Shown here in pieces: positions 27,733-37,364 of a stretch of 64,000 bases of DNA. Position 1 is the stretch's first letter. Each line of letters opens with the position of its first letter. Below the pieces are notes generated by a model. It was not told where the DNA came from. It did no database searches and saw only the letters and a list, made by a program, of their open reading frames with translations. Origin of the DNA: Georgenia satyanarayanai (GTDB lineage Bacteria > Actinomycetota > Actinomycetes > Actinomycetales > Actinomycetaceae); the NCBI RefSeq assembly GCF_009193135.1, contig NZ_VUKC01000007.1:97572-161571 (forward strand), read 5' to 3'. A program made the position numbers and the translations under genes.

Positions 27733-28343
27733 CGCAGGCCGTCCAGGTGGGCCTGCACGTCCTCCCACCGGGGCAGCAGGCCGGCGGCCGCGGCCTCCTC
27801 GAGCCCGGGGGCGTCGCGGTCCTTGTCCGACAGCAGCGGCGCGAGCGGACGGCCCTGACGGTCCGTCGTCGGCCACTCGATACCGACCGCCGGGTCGAGC
27901 GGGTCGATGCCGTGCTCCCGACCCGGGGCGTAGGTCGCCGAGCACAGGTAGAGGACGGTGGAGCCGTCCTCGAGGGAGCAGAACGCGTGCCCCAGCCCCT
28001 CGGAGACGTAGATGGCGCGCCGGTCGACGTCGTCGAGCAGGACGCTGTCCCACTGCCCGAACGTCGGTGAGCCGACGCGGATGTCGACGACGACGTCGAG
28101 CACCGCACCGCGCGGGCACATGACGTACTTCGCCTGTGACGGCGGGACGTCGGCGAAGTGGATGCCGCGCACCACGCCCGCGGCAGACACCGAGGAGTTG
28201 GCCTGCCGCAGGTCGAGCGGGTGGCCGACGGCCTCGACGAACCGTGGCTCGCTGAAGGCCTCGAGGAAGGTCCCTCGAGGGTCGGTGAACTGCCTCGGGG
28301 TGATCTCCCAGGCTCCGGGCACTGCCAGCTCGCGGAACTCCAC
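27714..28343 (-). CDS. rmlC: dTDP-4-dehydrorhamnose 3,5-epimerase
   Basis: Third enzyme of dTDP-rhamnose synthesis, 209 aa cupin. It has the catalytic His in GVVRGIHFADVPPSQAKYV, PRGAVLDVVVDIRVGSPTFG, EGLGHAFCSLED and the late ATYAPGREHGIDPLDP and GIEWP. It carries a ~25-residue C-terminal extension beyond minimal RmlC. It is divergent from rmlD with about 58 bp between the genes. Confidence 0.92.
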   Translation of the reverse strand: MEFRELAVPGAWEITPRQFTDPRGTFLEAFSEPRFVEAVGHPLDLRQANSSVSAAGVVRGIHFADVPPSQAKYVMCPRGAVLDVVVDIRVGSPTFGQWDSVLLDDVDRRAIYVSEGLGHAFCSLEDGSTVLYLCSATYAPGREHGIDPLDPAVGIEWPTTDRQGRPLAPLLSDKDRDAPGLEEAAAAGLLPRWEDVQAHLDGLRAQARD

Positions 28344-28389
28344 GCGGACACTCCTCCTGCGCTCGACGTCGGGCTCAGGCTAGGGCACG

Positions 28390-28395
28390 TAGGCT
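28390..28395 (+). promoter_or_regulatory. -10 box TAGGCT, leaderless layout
   Basis: TAGGCT ends 6 nt before the GTG start at 28402, matching the pattern before purK and the response regulator. Confidence 0.4.
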
Positions 28396-28401
28396 GCCGA
28401 C

Positions 28402-29268
28402 GTGAGCCTTGAGCAGAAGCGGTGGATCGTCACGGGTGCCGGCGGCATGCTCGGCACCGACCTCGTCGCGCTGCTGCGTGCCCGTGGTGCCCAGGTGACG
28501 GCGCTGGGCCGGCAGGACCTCGATGTCACCGACCCCGGTCAGGTGGCCGAGCTGATCAGGGACGTGGACGTCATCGTCAACTGCGCCGCGTGGACCGCCG
28601 TCGACGACGCCGAGGGGCTCGAGGACGAGGCCTTCACCCTCAACGCCGTGGCACCCCAGCTCCTCGCGCGCGCCGCGCGGCTCGCCGGTGCGCGGATGGT
28701 CCACGTCTCCACGGACTACGTCTTCGCCGGCGACGCCTCCCGGCCCTATGCCGAGTCCGCGGCCCTGGCGCCGCGGTCCGCGTACGGGCGGACCAAGGCG
28801 GCGGGGGAGTGGGCGGTGCGCGTCGAGTGCCCCGACCACCTCGTCGTGCGCACCGCCTGGCTCTACGGCGCCCACGGCCCGTGCTTCCCGCGCACGATGG
28901 CGCGGCTCGCCGGCGAGCGGGACGCGCTGACCGTCGTCGCCGACCAGGTCGGCCAGCCGACGTGGACGGCCGACCTCGCCGACCTGCTGGTGCGACTCGT
29001 CGACGCCGGTGCTCCCGCCGGCACGTACCACGGCACGTCCTCCGGGGAGACGTCGTGGCACGGCTTCACCCAGGAGATCGTCCGGACGCTGGGCAAGGAC
29101 CCGGCGATGGTGCGGGAGACGACGTCCGCGGACTTCCCGCGGCCCGCGCCGAGGCCGGCCTACTCGGTCCTCGGCCACGAGGCGCTGCTCGCGGCCGGGG
29201 TCGAGCCGATCGGCCACTGGGCGGAGCGCTGGACCGTCGCGGCGCCCACGGTGCTCGCGGGCGGCTGA
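28402..29268 (+). CDS. rmlD: dTDP-4-dehydrorhamnose reductase
   Basis: Last step to dTDP-L-rhamnose, 288 aa. It has VTGAGGMLGTDLV (NAD(P) binding), NCAAWTAVDDAE, HVSTDYVFAGD and the catalytic pair in SAYGRTKAAGEW. GTG start with a leaderless promoter. Divergent from rmlC. Confidence 0.94.
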   Translation: MSLEQKRWIVTGAGGMLGTDLVALLRARGAQVTALGRQDLDVTDPGQVAELIRDVDVIVNCAAWTAVDDAEGLEDEAFTLNAVAPQLLARAARLAGARMVHVSTDYVFAGDASRPYAESAALAPRSAYGRTKAAGEWAVRVECPDHLVVRTAWLYGAHGPCFPRTMARLAGERDALTVVADQVGQPTWTADLADLLVRLVDAGAPAGTYHGTSSGETSWHGFTQEIVRTLGKDPAMVRETTSADFPRPAPRPAYSVLGHEALLAAGVEPIGHWAERWTVAAPTVLAGG

Positions 29269-29280
29269 CCGGTCGCCCTC

Positions 29281-29583
29281 CTACGCGGAGGGGGCGACGA
29301 AGTCGAGCTCCTGGAACTCGGCGACCTCCGGCACCCACCGGCGTGCGACGAAGTCGACGTGGGAGGGGTGCGCGTCGTAGGCGTCGAAGGTGGCCTGGTC
29401 GGCGAAGCGCATCCGGAACTGCCAGGTCAGCGGGCTCTTGGCGCTGACCTGGCGCATGACCGCGAAGTCCTCCACGCCGGAGATCGAGGTGAGGACCGTG
29501 CGCCCCTCCTCGAGGAAGGCCGCCTCGTCGGCGGACCCGGCGGGGTGGGACAGGCGGAAGGCGACGGTGTGCTCGATCGACAA
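29281..29583 (-). CDS. Dabb (stress-responsive A/B barrel) protein
   Basis: 100 aa ferredoxin-like dimeric barrel protein. It has IEHTVAFRLSHPAGS at the N-terminus, FAVMRQVS in the middle and FDAYDAHPSHVDFV near the end, as in Dabb proteins. Members have varied or unknown functions. It lies between rmlD (convergent, 12 bp) and rmlA. Confidence 0.8.
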   Translation of the reverse strand: MSIEHTVAFRLSHPAGSADEAAFLEEGRTVLTSISGVEDFAVMRQVSAKSPLTWQFRMRFADQATFDAYDAHPSHVDFVARRWVPEVAEFQELDFVAPSA

Positions 29584-29624
29584 GGCGGGCTCCGGTGCTC
29601 GGCTGGATGAGGTCCCGACCGAGG

Positions 29625-30491
29625 CTAGCCGTGCTCGAGGAGGCTGCGCAGGTAGTTCCCGTACCCGGACTTGCTCAGGGCCTCGGCGCGTTCGGCGAGC
29701 TCGGTGTCGGTGAGGAAGCCCTGACGCCAGGCGACCTCCTCGGGGCAGCCCATCTTCAGGCCCTGGCGGGCCTCGACGGTGCGGACGAAGGCGGTGGCGT
29801 CGGCCAGGGAGTCGAAGGTGCCGGTGTCCAGCCAGGCCGTGCCGCGGGGCAGCACCTCGACGTGGAGGTCCCCACGCTCGAGGTAGACGCGGTTGACGTC
29901 GGTGATCTCGTACTCCCCGCGCGCGGAAGGCTGCAGGTTCTTGGCGATCTCCACGACGTCGTTGTCGTAGAAGTACATGCCCGGCACGGCGTAGGAGCTC
30001 CTCGGGCGCGCGGGCTTCTCCTCCAGGGAGACGGCCTTGAAGTCGGCGTCGAACTCCACGACGCCGTAGGCGCTGGGCTCGGCCACGTGGTAGGCGAAGA
30101 TCGCCCCGCCGTGCACGTCGGAGAAGCGCGAGAGCGTCTGGCCCAGGCCCGGGCCGTAGAAGATGTTGTCGCCCAGGACGAGGGCGGCCGGCTCCCCGCC
30201 GATGAACTCCTCACCCAGGACGAAGGCCTGCGCCAGGCCGTTGGGGACCTCCTGCACCTGGTAGGAGATCGAGATCCCGAACTGGGAGCCGTCGCCCAGT
30301 AGGCGCTGGAAGGCCTCCTGGTCGTGGGGCGTGGTGATGACCAGGACGTCCCGGACTCCCGCCAGCATGAGCGTGGTCAGCGGGTAGTACACCATCGGCT
30401 TGTCGTACACCGGCACCAGCTGCTTGCTCACCCCCAGGGTGATCGGGTGCAGTCGTGTCCCAGAGCCACCTGCCAGAATGATCCCGCGCAT
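29625..30491 (-). CDS. rmlA: Glucose-1-phosphate thymidylyltransferase
   Basis: First enzyme of dTDP-rhamnose synthesis, 288 aa. It has the nucleotidyl-transfer loop [11 protein letters not shown] near residue 8, [28 protein letters not shown] and [15 protein letters not shown] 30491 is placed at the conserved IILAGG strand. Longer upstream frames run antisense to the CAP-domain gene. Confidence 0.95.
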   Translation of the reverse strand: MRGIILAGGSGTRLHPITLGVSKQLVPVYDKPMVYYPLTTLMLAGVRDVLVITTPHDQEAFQRLLGDGSQFGISISYQVQEVPNGLAQAFVLGEEFIGGEPAALVLGDNIFYGPGLGQTLSRFSDVHGGAIFAYHVAEPSAYGVVEFDADFKAVSLEEKPARPRSSYAVPGMYFYDNDVVEIAKNLQPSARGEYEITDVNRVYLERGDLHVEVLPRGTAWLDTGTFDSLADATAFVRTVEARQGLKMGCPEEVAWRQGFLTDTELAERAEALSKSGYGNYLRSLLEHG

Positions 30492-30565
30492 GGGGCCAGT
30501 GTTGCCCATCGGACCGCTGTGATCCACCAGCGAGGACGGCGGGTGACGATGTCGTGAGGGCCACC

Positions 30566-30571
30566 TAGAGT
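30566..30571 (+). promoter_or_regulatory. -10 box TAGAGT
   Basis: TAGAGT lies 52 nt before the ATG at 30624; GGTCGGGGGG serves as ribosome site. The -35 region has GTGACG (30543-30548) at 17 nt spacing. Confidence 0.35.
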
Positions 30572-30623
30572 GGAGCACGTCACAAACAGGGCGTCGCCGT
30601 CGGCGGCGCGGGTCGGGGGGAAC

Positions 30624-31835
30624 ATGACTTTGCGACGAGTGGCCGTCATCGCGGCCTCGCTGACCGCCTCGCTGCTCGCCGTCGGTGCGCCGGCGGCCGG
30701 GGCGAGCGGCGGGGAGATCGGCGGCCGGGGGGACCAGTACCACCTCACCAACGGCTGGCAGGGGCGCACCGACGTCGCCTTCGCCTACGGCCGCGAGCGG
30801 GACGTCGTCTACGTCGGGGACTGGAACGGGGACCGCGTGGACACCCTCGCCGTCCGTCGAGGGGCGACGTACCACTTCACCAACCGCCTCACCGGCGGTG
30901 AGGCGGACCGCGTCGTCACCTACGGCCGGGCGGGGGACACCGTCCTCATGGGCGACTGGGACGGCGACGGCGTCGACACCCCGGCCGTGCGGCGCGGCGC
31001 CACCTACCACTTCAGGAACAGCCTCTCCGGCGGCGACGCCGACCGGGTGGCCACCTACGGCAGGCGGAGCGACGTCGTCATCGTCGGGGACTGGAACGGC
31101 GACGGCCGCGACACCCTGGGTGTGCGGCGCGGCTCGGTCTACCACCTGAAGAACTCCATCAGCGGCGGTGACGCCGACTCCGTCGTCAGCTACGGTCGCC
31201 AGCGCGACGAGGTCGTCGTCGGGGACTGGGACGGCAACGGGCGGGACACCCTCGGCATCCGCCGAGGCAACGTCTTCCACATCAAGAACTCGATCTCCGG
31301 CGGCGACGCCGACCGGGTGATGAGCTACGGCCGCACCACTGACGCCGTCCTCGTGGGGGACTGGAACCGCAACGGCACCGACACGATCGGCCTGCGCACC
31401 CAGCGCGCCGGGCAGGTCGAGCAGCCACCGGCGCAGGGCGGGCTCACCGCCTACGACGAGCGGATGTTCCGGCTGGTGAACGAGGAGCGCGTGGCCGCGG
31501 GCGTCGCGCCGATGCGCCTGTGGCCGGGGCTGCGGACGGGGGCGCTGTCTCACTCGCAGTGGATGGGACGCACCGGCAACTTCGAGCACGCGACCACGGA
31601 GACGATCCGGTCCGACGCCCGCGCCGTCGGGTGCACCGCCGCCGCGGAGAACATCTTCTGGGGCACCCGCGGCTACGCCGACGACCCGGACGCCGCCGTC
31701 GAGGCGTACATGAACTCCCCGGGCCACCGCGCCAACATCCTCAACCCCGCGCACCGCTTCTTCGCGGCCGGGTCGGCGCAGGCGGACAACGGCAACGTGT
31801 ACAACACCCAGCGTTTCGCCAGCAGCTGCTCCTGA
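30624..31835 (+). CDS. Secreted FG-GAP-like protein with C-terminal CAP (SCP/PR1) domain
   Basis: 403 aa. The signal peptide ends near residue 30 (APAAGASGG). Five GDWNGDG-type repeats (about 35-262) come first, then a linker and a CAP domain (about 275-403) with [36 protein letters not shown] and [16 protein letters not shown] proteins are secreted and often found on cell surfaces; the bacterial activity is mostly unknown. The repeat module precedes the catalytic-like domain here, the reverse of the amidase. ATG 30624 is preferred over an in-frame upstream start because the signal peptide then begins at the N-terminus. Confidence 0.88.
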   Translation: MTLRRVAVIAASLTASLLAVGAPAAGASGGEIGGRGDQYHLTNGWQGRTDVAFAYGRERDVVYVGDWNGDRVDTLAVRRGATYHFTNRLTGGEADRVVTYGRAGDTVLMGDWDGDGVDTPAVRRGATYHFRNSLSGGDADRVATYGRRSDVVIVGDWNGDGRDTLGVRRGSVYHLKNSISGGDADSVVSYGRQRDEVVVGDWDGNGRDTLGIRRGNVFHIKNSISGGDADRVMSYGRTTDAVLVGDWNRNGTDTIGLRTQRAGQVEQPPAQGGLTAYDERMFRLVNEERVAAGVAPMRLWPGLRTGALSHSQWMGRTGNFEHATTETIRSDARAVGCTAAAENIFWGTRGYADDPDAAVEAYMNSPGHRANILNPAHRFFAAGSAQADNGNVYNTQRFASSCS

Positions 31836-31843
31836 GTCCGGCC

Positions 31844-31881
31844 CGCACCCCGCGCGACCACACCGGCGCGCGGGGTGCGGC
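31844..31881 (+). terminator. Hairpin after the CAP-domain gene
   Basis: A perfect 14-bp stem CCGCACCCCGCGCG / CGCGCGGGGTGCGG with a 10-nt loop begins 8 nt after the stop codon. Confidence 0.8.
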
Positions 31882-31950
31882 ATGCCCGCCGAGCCGACCG
31901 CTACGGTAGGCGAGCCGGCAGGCGCCCGCCTGCGGCGGGGAGAGGTGCAG

Positions 31951-33150
31951 ATGCGGCGAGTGCTCGGCGTCCGGCGCGACTACGCGTGGGGCTCCCCGTC
32001 GGCGATCCACGAGCTCATGGGCACCGAGCCGGACGGCCGCCCGCTCGCCGAGCTGTGGTTCGGGGCACACCCCAGCGGCCCCGCGGTCGCCGAGGACGGC
32101 GCCGGCGACGTGCGCGGCCTCATCGAGTCCGATCCGGCCGGCACCCTGGGCCGCGACGTGCTGGCCCGCTTCGGCGCCCAGCTGCCCTACCTGCTCAAGC
32201 TCATCGCCCCGCGCCGGCCGCTCTCCCTCCAGGTGCACCCCGACCTCGAGCGGGCCCGTGCCCGCTTCGCCGCCGAGAACCGCGCGGGCGTGCCGCTGGA
32301 TGCCCCGTGGCGGAACTACCGCGACCCCAACCACAAGCCCGAGCTCGTCTTCGCGCTCACGACCTTCGAGGCCGTGTCCGGCTTCCGGGCGCCGCGGCGT
32401 GCGGCCGAGCTCCTCGCCGACCTCGACGCGCCGCTCACCCGGGCGCTCCACGCCGCCCTCCTCACGGACCCCACCCCCGGCGGGATGCGCACGGCCTTCA
32501 CCTCCCTGCTCGACCCGGCCACCCGGCCCTCGGCACCCGAGGTGGCCGACGTCGTCGACGCGTGCCGCCGGCGCGCCGCGGACGGGTCGCCCTCGCCGCG
32601 TGCCGACGCGATCGTCGGACGGCTGGCCGAGGAGCACCCGCACGACCCCGGCGTCGTCGCCTCGCTCCTGCTCAACCCGGTGACGCTGCAGCCGGGGGAC
32701 TCGCTCTTCGTCCCGGCCGGCGGCGTGCACGCCTACCTCTCGGGCATCGGGGTGGAGGTCATGGCCTCCTCGGACAACGTCCTGCGCGCCGGGCTCACGA
32801 GCAAGCACGTGGACGTCGGTGAGGTCCTCGACTGCGTCGACTACGTCGCCGCACCTCCGATCCGGGTGGCGCCGGAGGTCTTCCACGGCGCCACCCGCGT
32901 GTTCTACGCGCCCGTGGACGACTTCGAGCTGTCCGTCACGACGCTGGCCGACGGTGACTGTGCCGACGGCGCACGTCCGCTCCCCGGCCGCGGCCCCCGG
33001 ATGCTCGTGTGCATCGAGGGCGAGGTGGAGGTCGCGGCCGCGTCAGGTGGCCTGCCCCTCCGCCGCGGGCAGGCCGCCTTCGTCCGCGCCGACGACGGCC
33101 CGCTCACCGTCCGCGGCGCCGGCACGCTCGTCCAGGCCGACGTCCCCTGA
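31951..33150 (+). CDS. manA: Mannose-6-phosphate isomerase, class I
   Basis: Converts fructose-6-P and mannose-6-P, feeding GDP-mannose; 399 aa, zinc cupin. It has [13 protein letters not shown] near the N-terminus, [30 protein letters not shown] (zinc ligands), [11 protein letters not shown] and [34 protein letters not shown] 31951 is chosen because GGGGAGAGG lies 6 nt upstream and the homology begins there. A -10-like TACGGT lies at 31903. Confidence 0.93.
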   Translation: MRRVLGVRRDYAWGSPSAIHELMGTEPDGRPLAELWFGAHPSGPAVAEDGAGDVRGLIESDPAGTLGRDVLARFGAQLPYLLKLIAPRRPLSLQVHPDLERARARFAAENRAGVPLDAPWRNYRDPNHKPELVFALTTFEAVSGFRAPRRAAELLADLDAPLTRALHAALLTDPTPGGMRTAFTSLLDPATRPSAPEVADVVDACRRRAADGSPSPRADAIVGRLAEEHPHDPGVVASLLLNPVTLQPGDSLFVPAGGVHAYLSGIGVEVMASSDNVLRAGLTSKHVDVGEVLDCVDYVAAPPIRVAPEVFHGATRVFYAPVDDFELSVTTLADGDCADGARPLPGRGPRMLVCIEGEVEVAAASGGLPLRRGQAAFVRADDGPLTVRGAGTLVQADVP

Positions 33151-33213
33151 CCCCCCGGCCGGGCCGGTGGGCCCTCCGGCAGGAGTGGGCCGTCGGGGGT
33201 GGGGCGGGAGGCG

Positions 33214-34590
33214 TCAGGCGGGGACGGGGACGCCGGCGAGCCGGAGGATGAGGTCGCGGACCTCGGTCGCCCGCACGTGGTCCGTCGCCGCCGAGGGGTC
33301 GGAGCACAGGAGCACCGGGCCCTCGTCCGGTGTGTCCGGCAGGCGGCCGTGGCTGCCGCGCAGCGGCGCCGGGTCCAGCGGCACGACGTCCATCAGGTAG
33401 CGCATACCGAGCTTCTTGCGCGCCAGCGCCTTGCCGGCACGCAGCTTGACCCACTTGTCCTTCGGGTCCATGAACAGCTCGACGGGGTCGTACCCGGGCT
33501 TCTTGTGGATCTCCACGAGCTTGGCGAAGTCGGGGGCGTTCTTGTCGTCGAGCCAGTAGTAGTACGTGAACCACGCGCCCGGCTCGGCGACGAGCACGAG
33601 CTCACCCGAGCGCGGGTGGTCCAGGCCCGCGGCCTTCTTGCCGTCCTCGTCGAGCACCTGCTCGACGCCCGGCAGCCCGGTGAGCAGGTCCCGGACGGTC
33701 GCGACGTCATCGGGGTCGCGGACGTAGACGTGGGCGAGCTGGTGGTCGGCCACGGCGAAGGCCTTGGACGTCCACGGGTCGAGGAGCTCACCGGTGGAGT
33801 TGCGGTGGACGTGGAGCAGGCCCGCGCGGCGCAGCACGCGGTTGACGTCGACGGGGCGGTCGACGTCGGTGATCCCGTACTCGCTGAGCACGACGACGGT
33901 CGCCCCCATCCGCTCGGCGTCGTCCAGCAGCGGGGTGAGGGCCTCGTCGACCTCCTGGGCGGCGCGCACGGCCTCCGGCCCGGAGGGACCGAAGCGCTGG
34001 AGGTCGTAGTCGAGGTGGGGGATGTAGGCGAGGGTGAGGTCGTGGTCGGGCATGACGCGGCGTGTGGCGCCGACGATCCACTTCGAGGACTCGATGTTCG
34101 CGCCCGGGCCCCAGAAGGTGAACAGCGGGAAGGGGCCGAGCTCGGCGACGAGCTGGTCGTGCAGCGACGGCGGCCAGGTCCAGCAGTCCGGCTCCTTGCG
34201 CCCGTCGGCGTGGTACTCCGGGCGCGGGGTCACGGTCGTGTCGACGTCGGCGCCCATCGCGTACCACCAGCACACGTTGGCGACCCGGTAGTCGGGGCGG
34301 TGACGGCGGATCGTCTCCCACACCCGCTCGCCCTCGACGAGGCCGCTGTGCTGGCGCCACAGGAGGATGTCGCCGAGGTCGCGGAAGAACCACCCGTTGG
34401 CGACGATGCCGTGCTCGCTCGGCGGCAGGCCGGTGAGATAGGTCGACTGGGCGGTGCAGGTGACCGCCGGGAGCACGGTGTCGAGCTGCGCGCGGTAGCC
34501 CTGCTGGGCGACCCGCTTGAGGCGGGGCATGTGCTCCAGCAGCCGCGGGGTGAGCGCGACGACGTTGAGTACGAGCAGCTTGTCGGTCAT
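33214..34590 (-). CDS. eboF: EboF-like alkaline phosphatase/nucleotide pyrophosphatase family protein
   Basis: 458 aa. The metal-binding and nucleophile region is PAVTCTAQSTYLTG (Thr nucleophile in this superfamily), followed by PPSEHGIVANGWFFRD, and later YIPHLDYDLQRFGP and VVVLSEYGI. No signal peptide is seen. The best match is EboF of the ebo clusters. It is the last gene of the minus-strand ebo-type operon and its ATG overlaps the eboE stop by 4 nt. The substrate is not known. Confidence 0.8.
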   Translation of the reverse strand: MTDKLLVLNVVALTPRLLEHMPRLKRVAQQGYRAQLDTVLPAVTCTAQSTYLTGLPPSEHGIVANGWFFRDLGDILLWRQHSGLVEGERVWETIRRHRPDYRVANVCWWYAMGADVDTTVTPRPEYHADGRKEPDCWTWPPSLHDQLVAELGPFPLFTFWGPGANIESSKWIVGATRRVMPDHDLTLAYIPHLDYDLQRFGPSGPEAVRAAQEVDEALTPLLDDAERMGATVVVLSEYGITDVDRPVDVNRVLRRAGLLHVHRNSTGELLDPWTSKAFAVADHQLAHVYVRDPDDVATVRDLLTGLPGVEQVLDEDGKKAAGLDHPRSGELVLVAEPGAWFTYYYWLDDKNAPDFAKLVEIHKKPGYDPVELFMDPKDKWVKLRAGKALARKKLGMRYLMDVVPLDPAPLRGSHGRLPDTPDEGPVLLCSDPSAATDHVRATEVRDLILRLAGVPVPA

Positions 34591-35753
34591 GCGTCCTCCA
34601 GTCCGAGCGCGTGGAGCTCAGCGCGCGCGTGGTCCAGCTCGGCGGCGATGCCGGCGACGAGTCCGGCGTCGTCGGTCGGCCGCTGGTCGGCGGGCAGCAC
34701 CGACCACGTGTAGGTCTCCACCTCGAGGTGGTCGGTCAGTGCTCGCTCGCCGCCCACGAGGGCCCGCGCGGAGGCGCTGAGCTCGGTGGTCGTCGCTGCG
34801 AGCGGGGAGCGGGGCGCGGAGTGCAGCGGCAGGTGGAAGTGCACCCGCCACGGCGCCTGCGCCGGCAGCGGGGAGCCGCCGAGCGCGTCGGGCAGGTCGT
34901 CCCGGCCGGCCACCCCGGCGGCGACGGGCTCGCGCACCTGGTGGAGGAAGCGGTCCTCGACGAAGTCGTCGAGCAGGCCCTCGGCCGCGGCCGAGGCCGG
35001 GTCGGCGACGTGCAGCGCGGCGGACAGCTGCGCCTTGACGACCGGCAGCCCCGCACCGGTGAGCCGGCCCATCGCCTCGTCGGCGTCCTCGAACGCGGTG
35101 GCGAGGTGGGCGGTGTCGACACAGACCCCCAGGTGCTCGGTGTCGATGCCGGCCAGCTCGCGCACGGCGTCCGTCGTCGTCTCGACGACGCAGCCGGGCT
35201 CGGGCTCGAAGCCCACCCGCACGGTGCGGCCGGTCTCCTCCCGCAGCCGGGCCAGCCCGGTCGCGAGCGTGTCGAGTTTGGCCCGGGCAGCCTGCGCCGC
35301 CTCGTCCGACCACGGCGTCCACCACGCCAGCGGCAGGGTGCTGATGCTCCCGCGAGCGGCGTCGGCGGGCAGCAGGCCCGCCAGCACGCGGGCGGCGGCC
35401 AGCGTGTAGTCGAGCCGCGCACGCTCGGTCCAGTCGGGACGGTAGACGCGGTGCTTGACGACGGGGTCGTGGAAGCCGCCGTAGGGGAACGCGTTGAGGG
35501 TGACGACCTCCAGGCCCTGCTCGTCCAGGACGCGGCGCAGCTCGTCGAGCTCGGCGGGCTCGGCGGCGAGGCGGCCCGCCGCGGCGGCCGGGAGCCACAG
35601 GCCCAGGCCGAGGCGCTCGACGCCGAGACGCGCCCGCACCGGTCCGGCGAAGCGCCGCAGCTGCTCGTGGATGCCGGCGAGGTCCTCGGCGGGGTGGACG
35701 TTGCTGCAGTAGGCGAGGTGGACGACGGTGCCGTCGCGGTGACGCAGGCGCAC
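34587..35753 (-). CDS. eboE: EboE-like protein (xylose isomerase/AP endonuclease-type TIM barrel)
   Basis: 388 aa. It starts with GTG at 35753, 3 bp after eboB. It has the EboE signature YCSNVHPAEDL near residue 15, LGLGLWLPAAAA, LNAFPYGGFHDPVVKHRVYRPDW, FEPEPGCVVETT and VCVDTAHLATAFED (putative metal ligands). Family members are annotated as metabolite traffic proteins EboE. The reaction is not established. Confidence 0.85.
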   Translation of the reverse strand: MRLRHRDGTVVHLAYCSNVHPAEDLAGIHEQLRRFAGPVRARLGVERLGLGLWLPAAAAGRLAAEPAELDELRRVLDEQGLEVVTLNAFPYGGFHDPVVKHRVYRPDWTERARLDYTLAAARVLAGLLPADAARGSISTLPLAWWTPWSDEAAQAARAKLDTLATGLARLREETGRTVRVGFEPEPGCVVETTTDAVRELAGIDTEHLGVCVDTAHLATAFEDADEAMGRLTGAGLPVVKAQLSAALHVADPASAAAEGLLDDFVEDRFLHQVREPVAAGVAGRDDLPDALGGSPLPAQAPWRVHFHLPLHSAPRSPLAATTTELSASARALVGGERALTDHLEVETYTWSVLPADQRPTDDAGLVAGIAAELDHARAELHALGLEDA

Positions 35754-35756
35754 GGC

Positions 35757-36629
35757 TCAGGCCTCGGCGGTCTTGCGCTCACCGCGGAGGATGGAGTTCC
35801 CCTCGAAGGTGGCGGCCGTGGTGTCGGAGGTGTCGTAGCCGAGCATGAGGCGGCCACTCTGCCCGAAGAACTCCACGGGGTTGCGCCACAGGACGCGGTC
35901 GACGTCGTCCTCGGTGAAGCCGGCGGCGAGCATGGCCTGCCCGGTCTTGAAGGTCTTGAGCGGGTCGCTGCGGCCCCAGTCCGCGGCGGAGTTGACCAGC
36001 ACCCGCTCCAGGCCGCGCTGCTGGAGGATCGCGACCATGCGGTGCTCGTCCATCTTGGTGTCCGGGTAGACGGAGAAGCCCATCCACGCCCCGGCGTCGT
36101 CGACGATGTCGACGGTGGTCTCGTTGAGGTGGTCGACGACGATCATCCCGGGTGCGATGCCCACCTGGGCCACGAGGTCCAGGGTGCGCTGGGTGCCCGC
36201 CGCCTTGTCGCGGTGCGGGGTGTGGACCATGGCCGGCAGCCCGTGCTCGCCGGCCAGCTCGAGCTGGCGGACGAAGACCTCCTCCTCGGCCTGCGTCATC
36301 GAGTCGAAGCCGACCTCGCCGACCGCGACGACGCCGTCCTTGGCGAGGTAGCGGGGCAGGAGGTCCAGGATGCCCCGGCAGCGCGGGTCGTTGGCCTCCT
36401 TGGGGTTGAGCGCGATGGTCGCGTGGTGCGCGATGCCGAACTGCGAGGCACGGAAGCGTTCCCAGCCCACGAGGCTGTCGAAGTAGTCGACGAAGGACTC
36501 CACGCTCGTGCGCGGCTGCCCGAGCCAGAACGCCGGCTCGACCAGGGCCCGCACGCCGGCCGCGTGCATGGCCTCGTAGTCGTCCGTGGTGCGGGACGTC
36601 ATGTGGATGTGCGGGTCGAAGATGCGCAT
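35757..36629 (-). CDS. eboB: EboB-like TatD-family metal-dependent hydrolase
   Basis: 290 aa. Amidohydrolase-type barrel with FDPHIHMTSRT (first metal pair) at the N-terminus, VGEVGFDSMT, VHTPHRDKA, VDHLNETT and VNSAADWGRSDPL (late Asp). AGGAG precedes the ATG. It matches the TatD-like EboB subunit of ebo clusters. The substrate is unknown. Confidence 0.85.
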   Translation of the reverse strand: MRIFDPHIHMTSRTTDDYEAMHAAGVRALVEPAFWLGQPRTSVESFVDYFDSLVGWERFRASQFGIAHHATIALNPKEANDPRCRGILDLLPRYLAKDGVVAVGEVGFDSMTQAEEEVFVRQLELAGEHGLPAMVHTPHRDKAAGTQRTLDLVAQVGIAPGMIVVDHLNETTVDIVDDAGAWMGFSVYPDTKMDEHRMVAILQQRGLERVLVNSAADWGRSDPLKTFKTGQAMLAAGFTEDDVDRVLWRNPVEFFGQSGRLMLGYDTSDTTAATFEGNSILRGERKTAEA

Positions 36630-36656
36630 GGAGGGGCTCCTGATGAGGTGAAGGGG

Positions 36657-37337
36657 TCAGGCGGACGGGCGCAGCGCTGCCGCGACGTCGGGGAACTGGT
36701 CCAGGGCCTGGGGCTCCTGGTCGAGGACGAGATGGACGTCGTCGGGCACGCTGCGGCCGGCGGCCAGCCGCTCGTGGGCGTAGGCGGCCACCATGCGGGC
36801 GAGCTCGGGGTCGGTCCGCTCGCCGAGGCGGTCGACGGCGGTGAGGGGGACACCGACGAAGAGGCACTTGAGCACGCCCTGGCGCCACGTGGCGTCGTCC
36901 AGGTGGGCGCCCGCCCAGGCGCCCATGGCGGCGGCGACGATCCGGATGTCGTTGGTGCGCAGCGCGTCCTCGACGATCGGCTGCGCCTCGGGGCCGAGGA
37001 GGTCGAGGGCGCGCAGCACGGCCCGCTTCTCGTCGCCGTCGCCGTAGCGGTACAGGTCGCTGACCTCGCGCAGCAGGCGGGCGTGGTCACCGAGGCTCTC
37101 GGCGAGGGCGGCGAGGAGCACGCCACGCACGGCGTCGTCGAGGGTCGGGCCGTGGATGCCGCTGGGGTCGGCGTGGTCGAGGGGACCGCGTGCGACCTCC
37201 CGGGCCGCCGCCGGGAACAGGCGGGCGGCGGTGGACGGGTCGGCGGCGATCTCGGCCGTCATCTGCGACAGCCGGCTCGCGGCGGCGGGGGAGAGGTCCG
37301 CGGCGATGGCGTCGCGCATCTGCTGGGTGCGGCTCAT
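36657..37337 (-). CDS. eboA: EboA-like protein
   Basis: 226 aa, all-helical. It has LDDAVRGVLLAALAESLG, YRYGDGDEKRAVLRALDLLG and TNDIRIVAAAMGAWAGAHLDDATWRQGVLKCLFVG in segments typical of EboA domain proteins. No catalytic motif is visible. It sits 27 bp from each neighbour, between eboB and the isomerase gene. The link rests on sequence character and the ebo context. Confidence 0.78.
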   Translation of the reverse strand: MSRTQQMRDAIAADLSPAAASRLSQMTAEIAADPSTAARLFPAAAREVARGPLDHADPSGIHGPTLDDAVRGVLLAALAESLGDHARLLREVSDLYRYGDGDEKRAVLRALDLLGPEAQPIVEDALRTNDIRIVAAAMGAWAGAHLDDATWRQGVLKCLFVGVPLTAVDRLGERTDPELARMVAAYAHERLAAGRSVPDDVHLVLDQEPQALDQFPDVAAALRPSA

Positions 37338-37364
37338 GTGGGCTCCTGGGGACGGGCGGGGACG

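Noticed and set aside
33151..33213. Possible terminator between manA and eboF
   Set aside because: The 62-bp gap is GC-rich with only short CCGG-type complementarity; I could not define a convincing stem.
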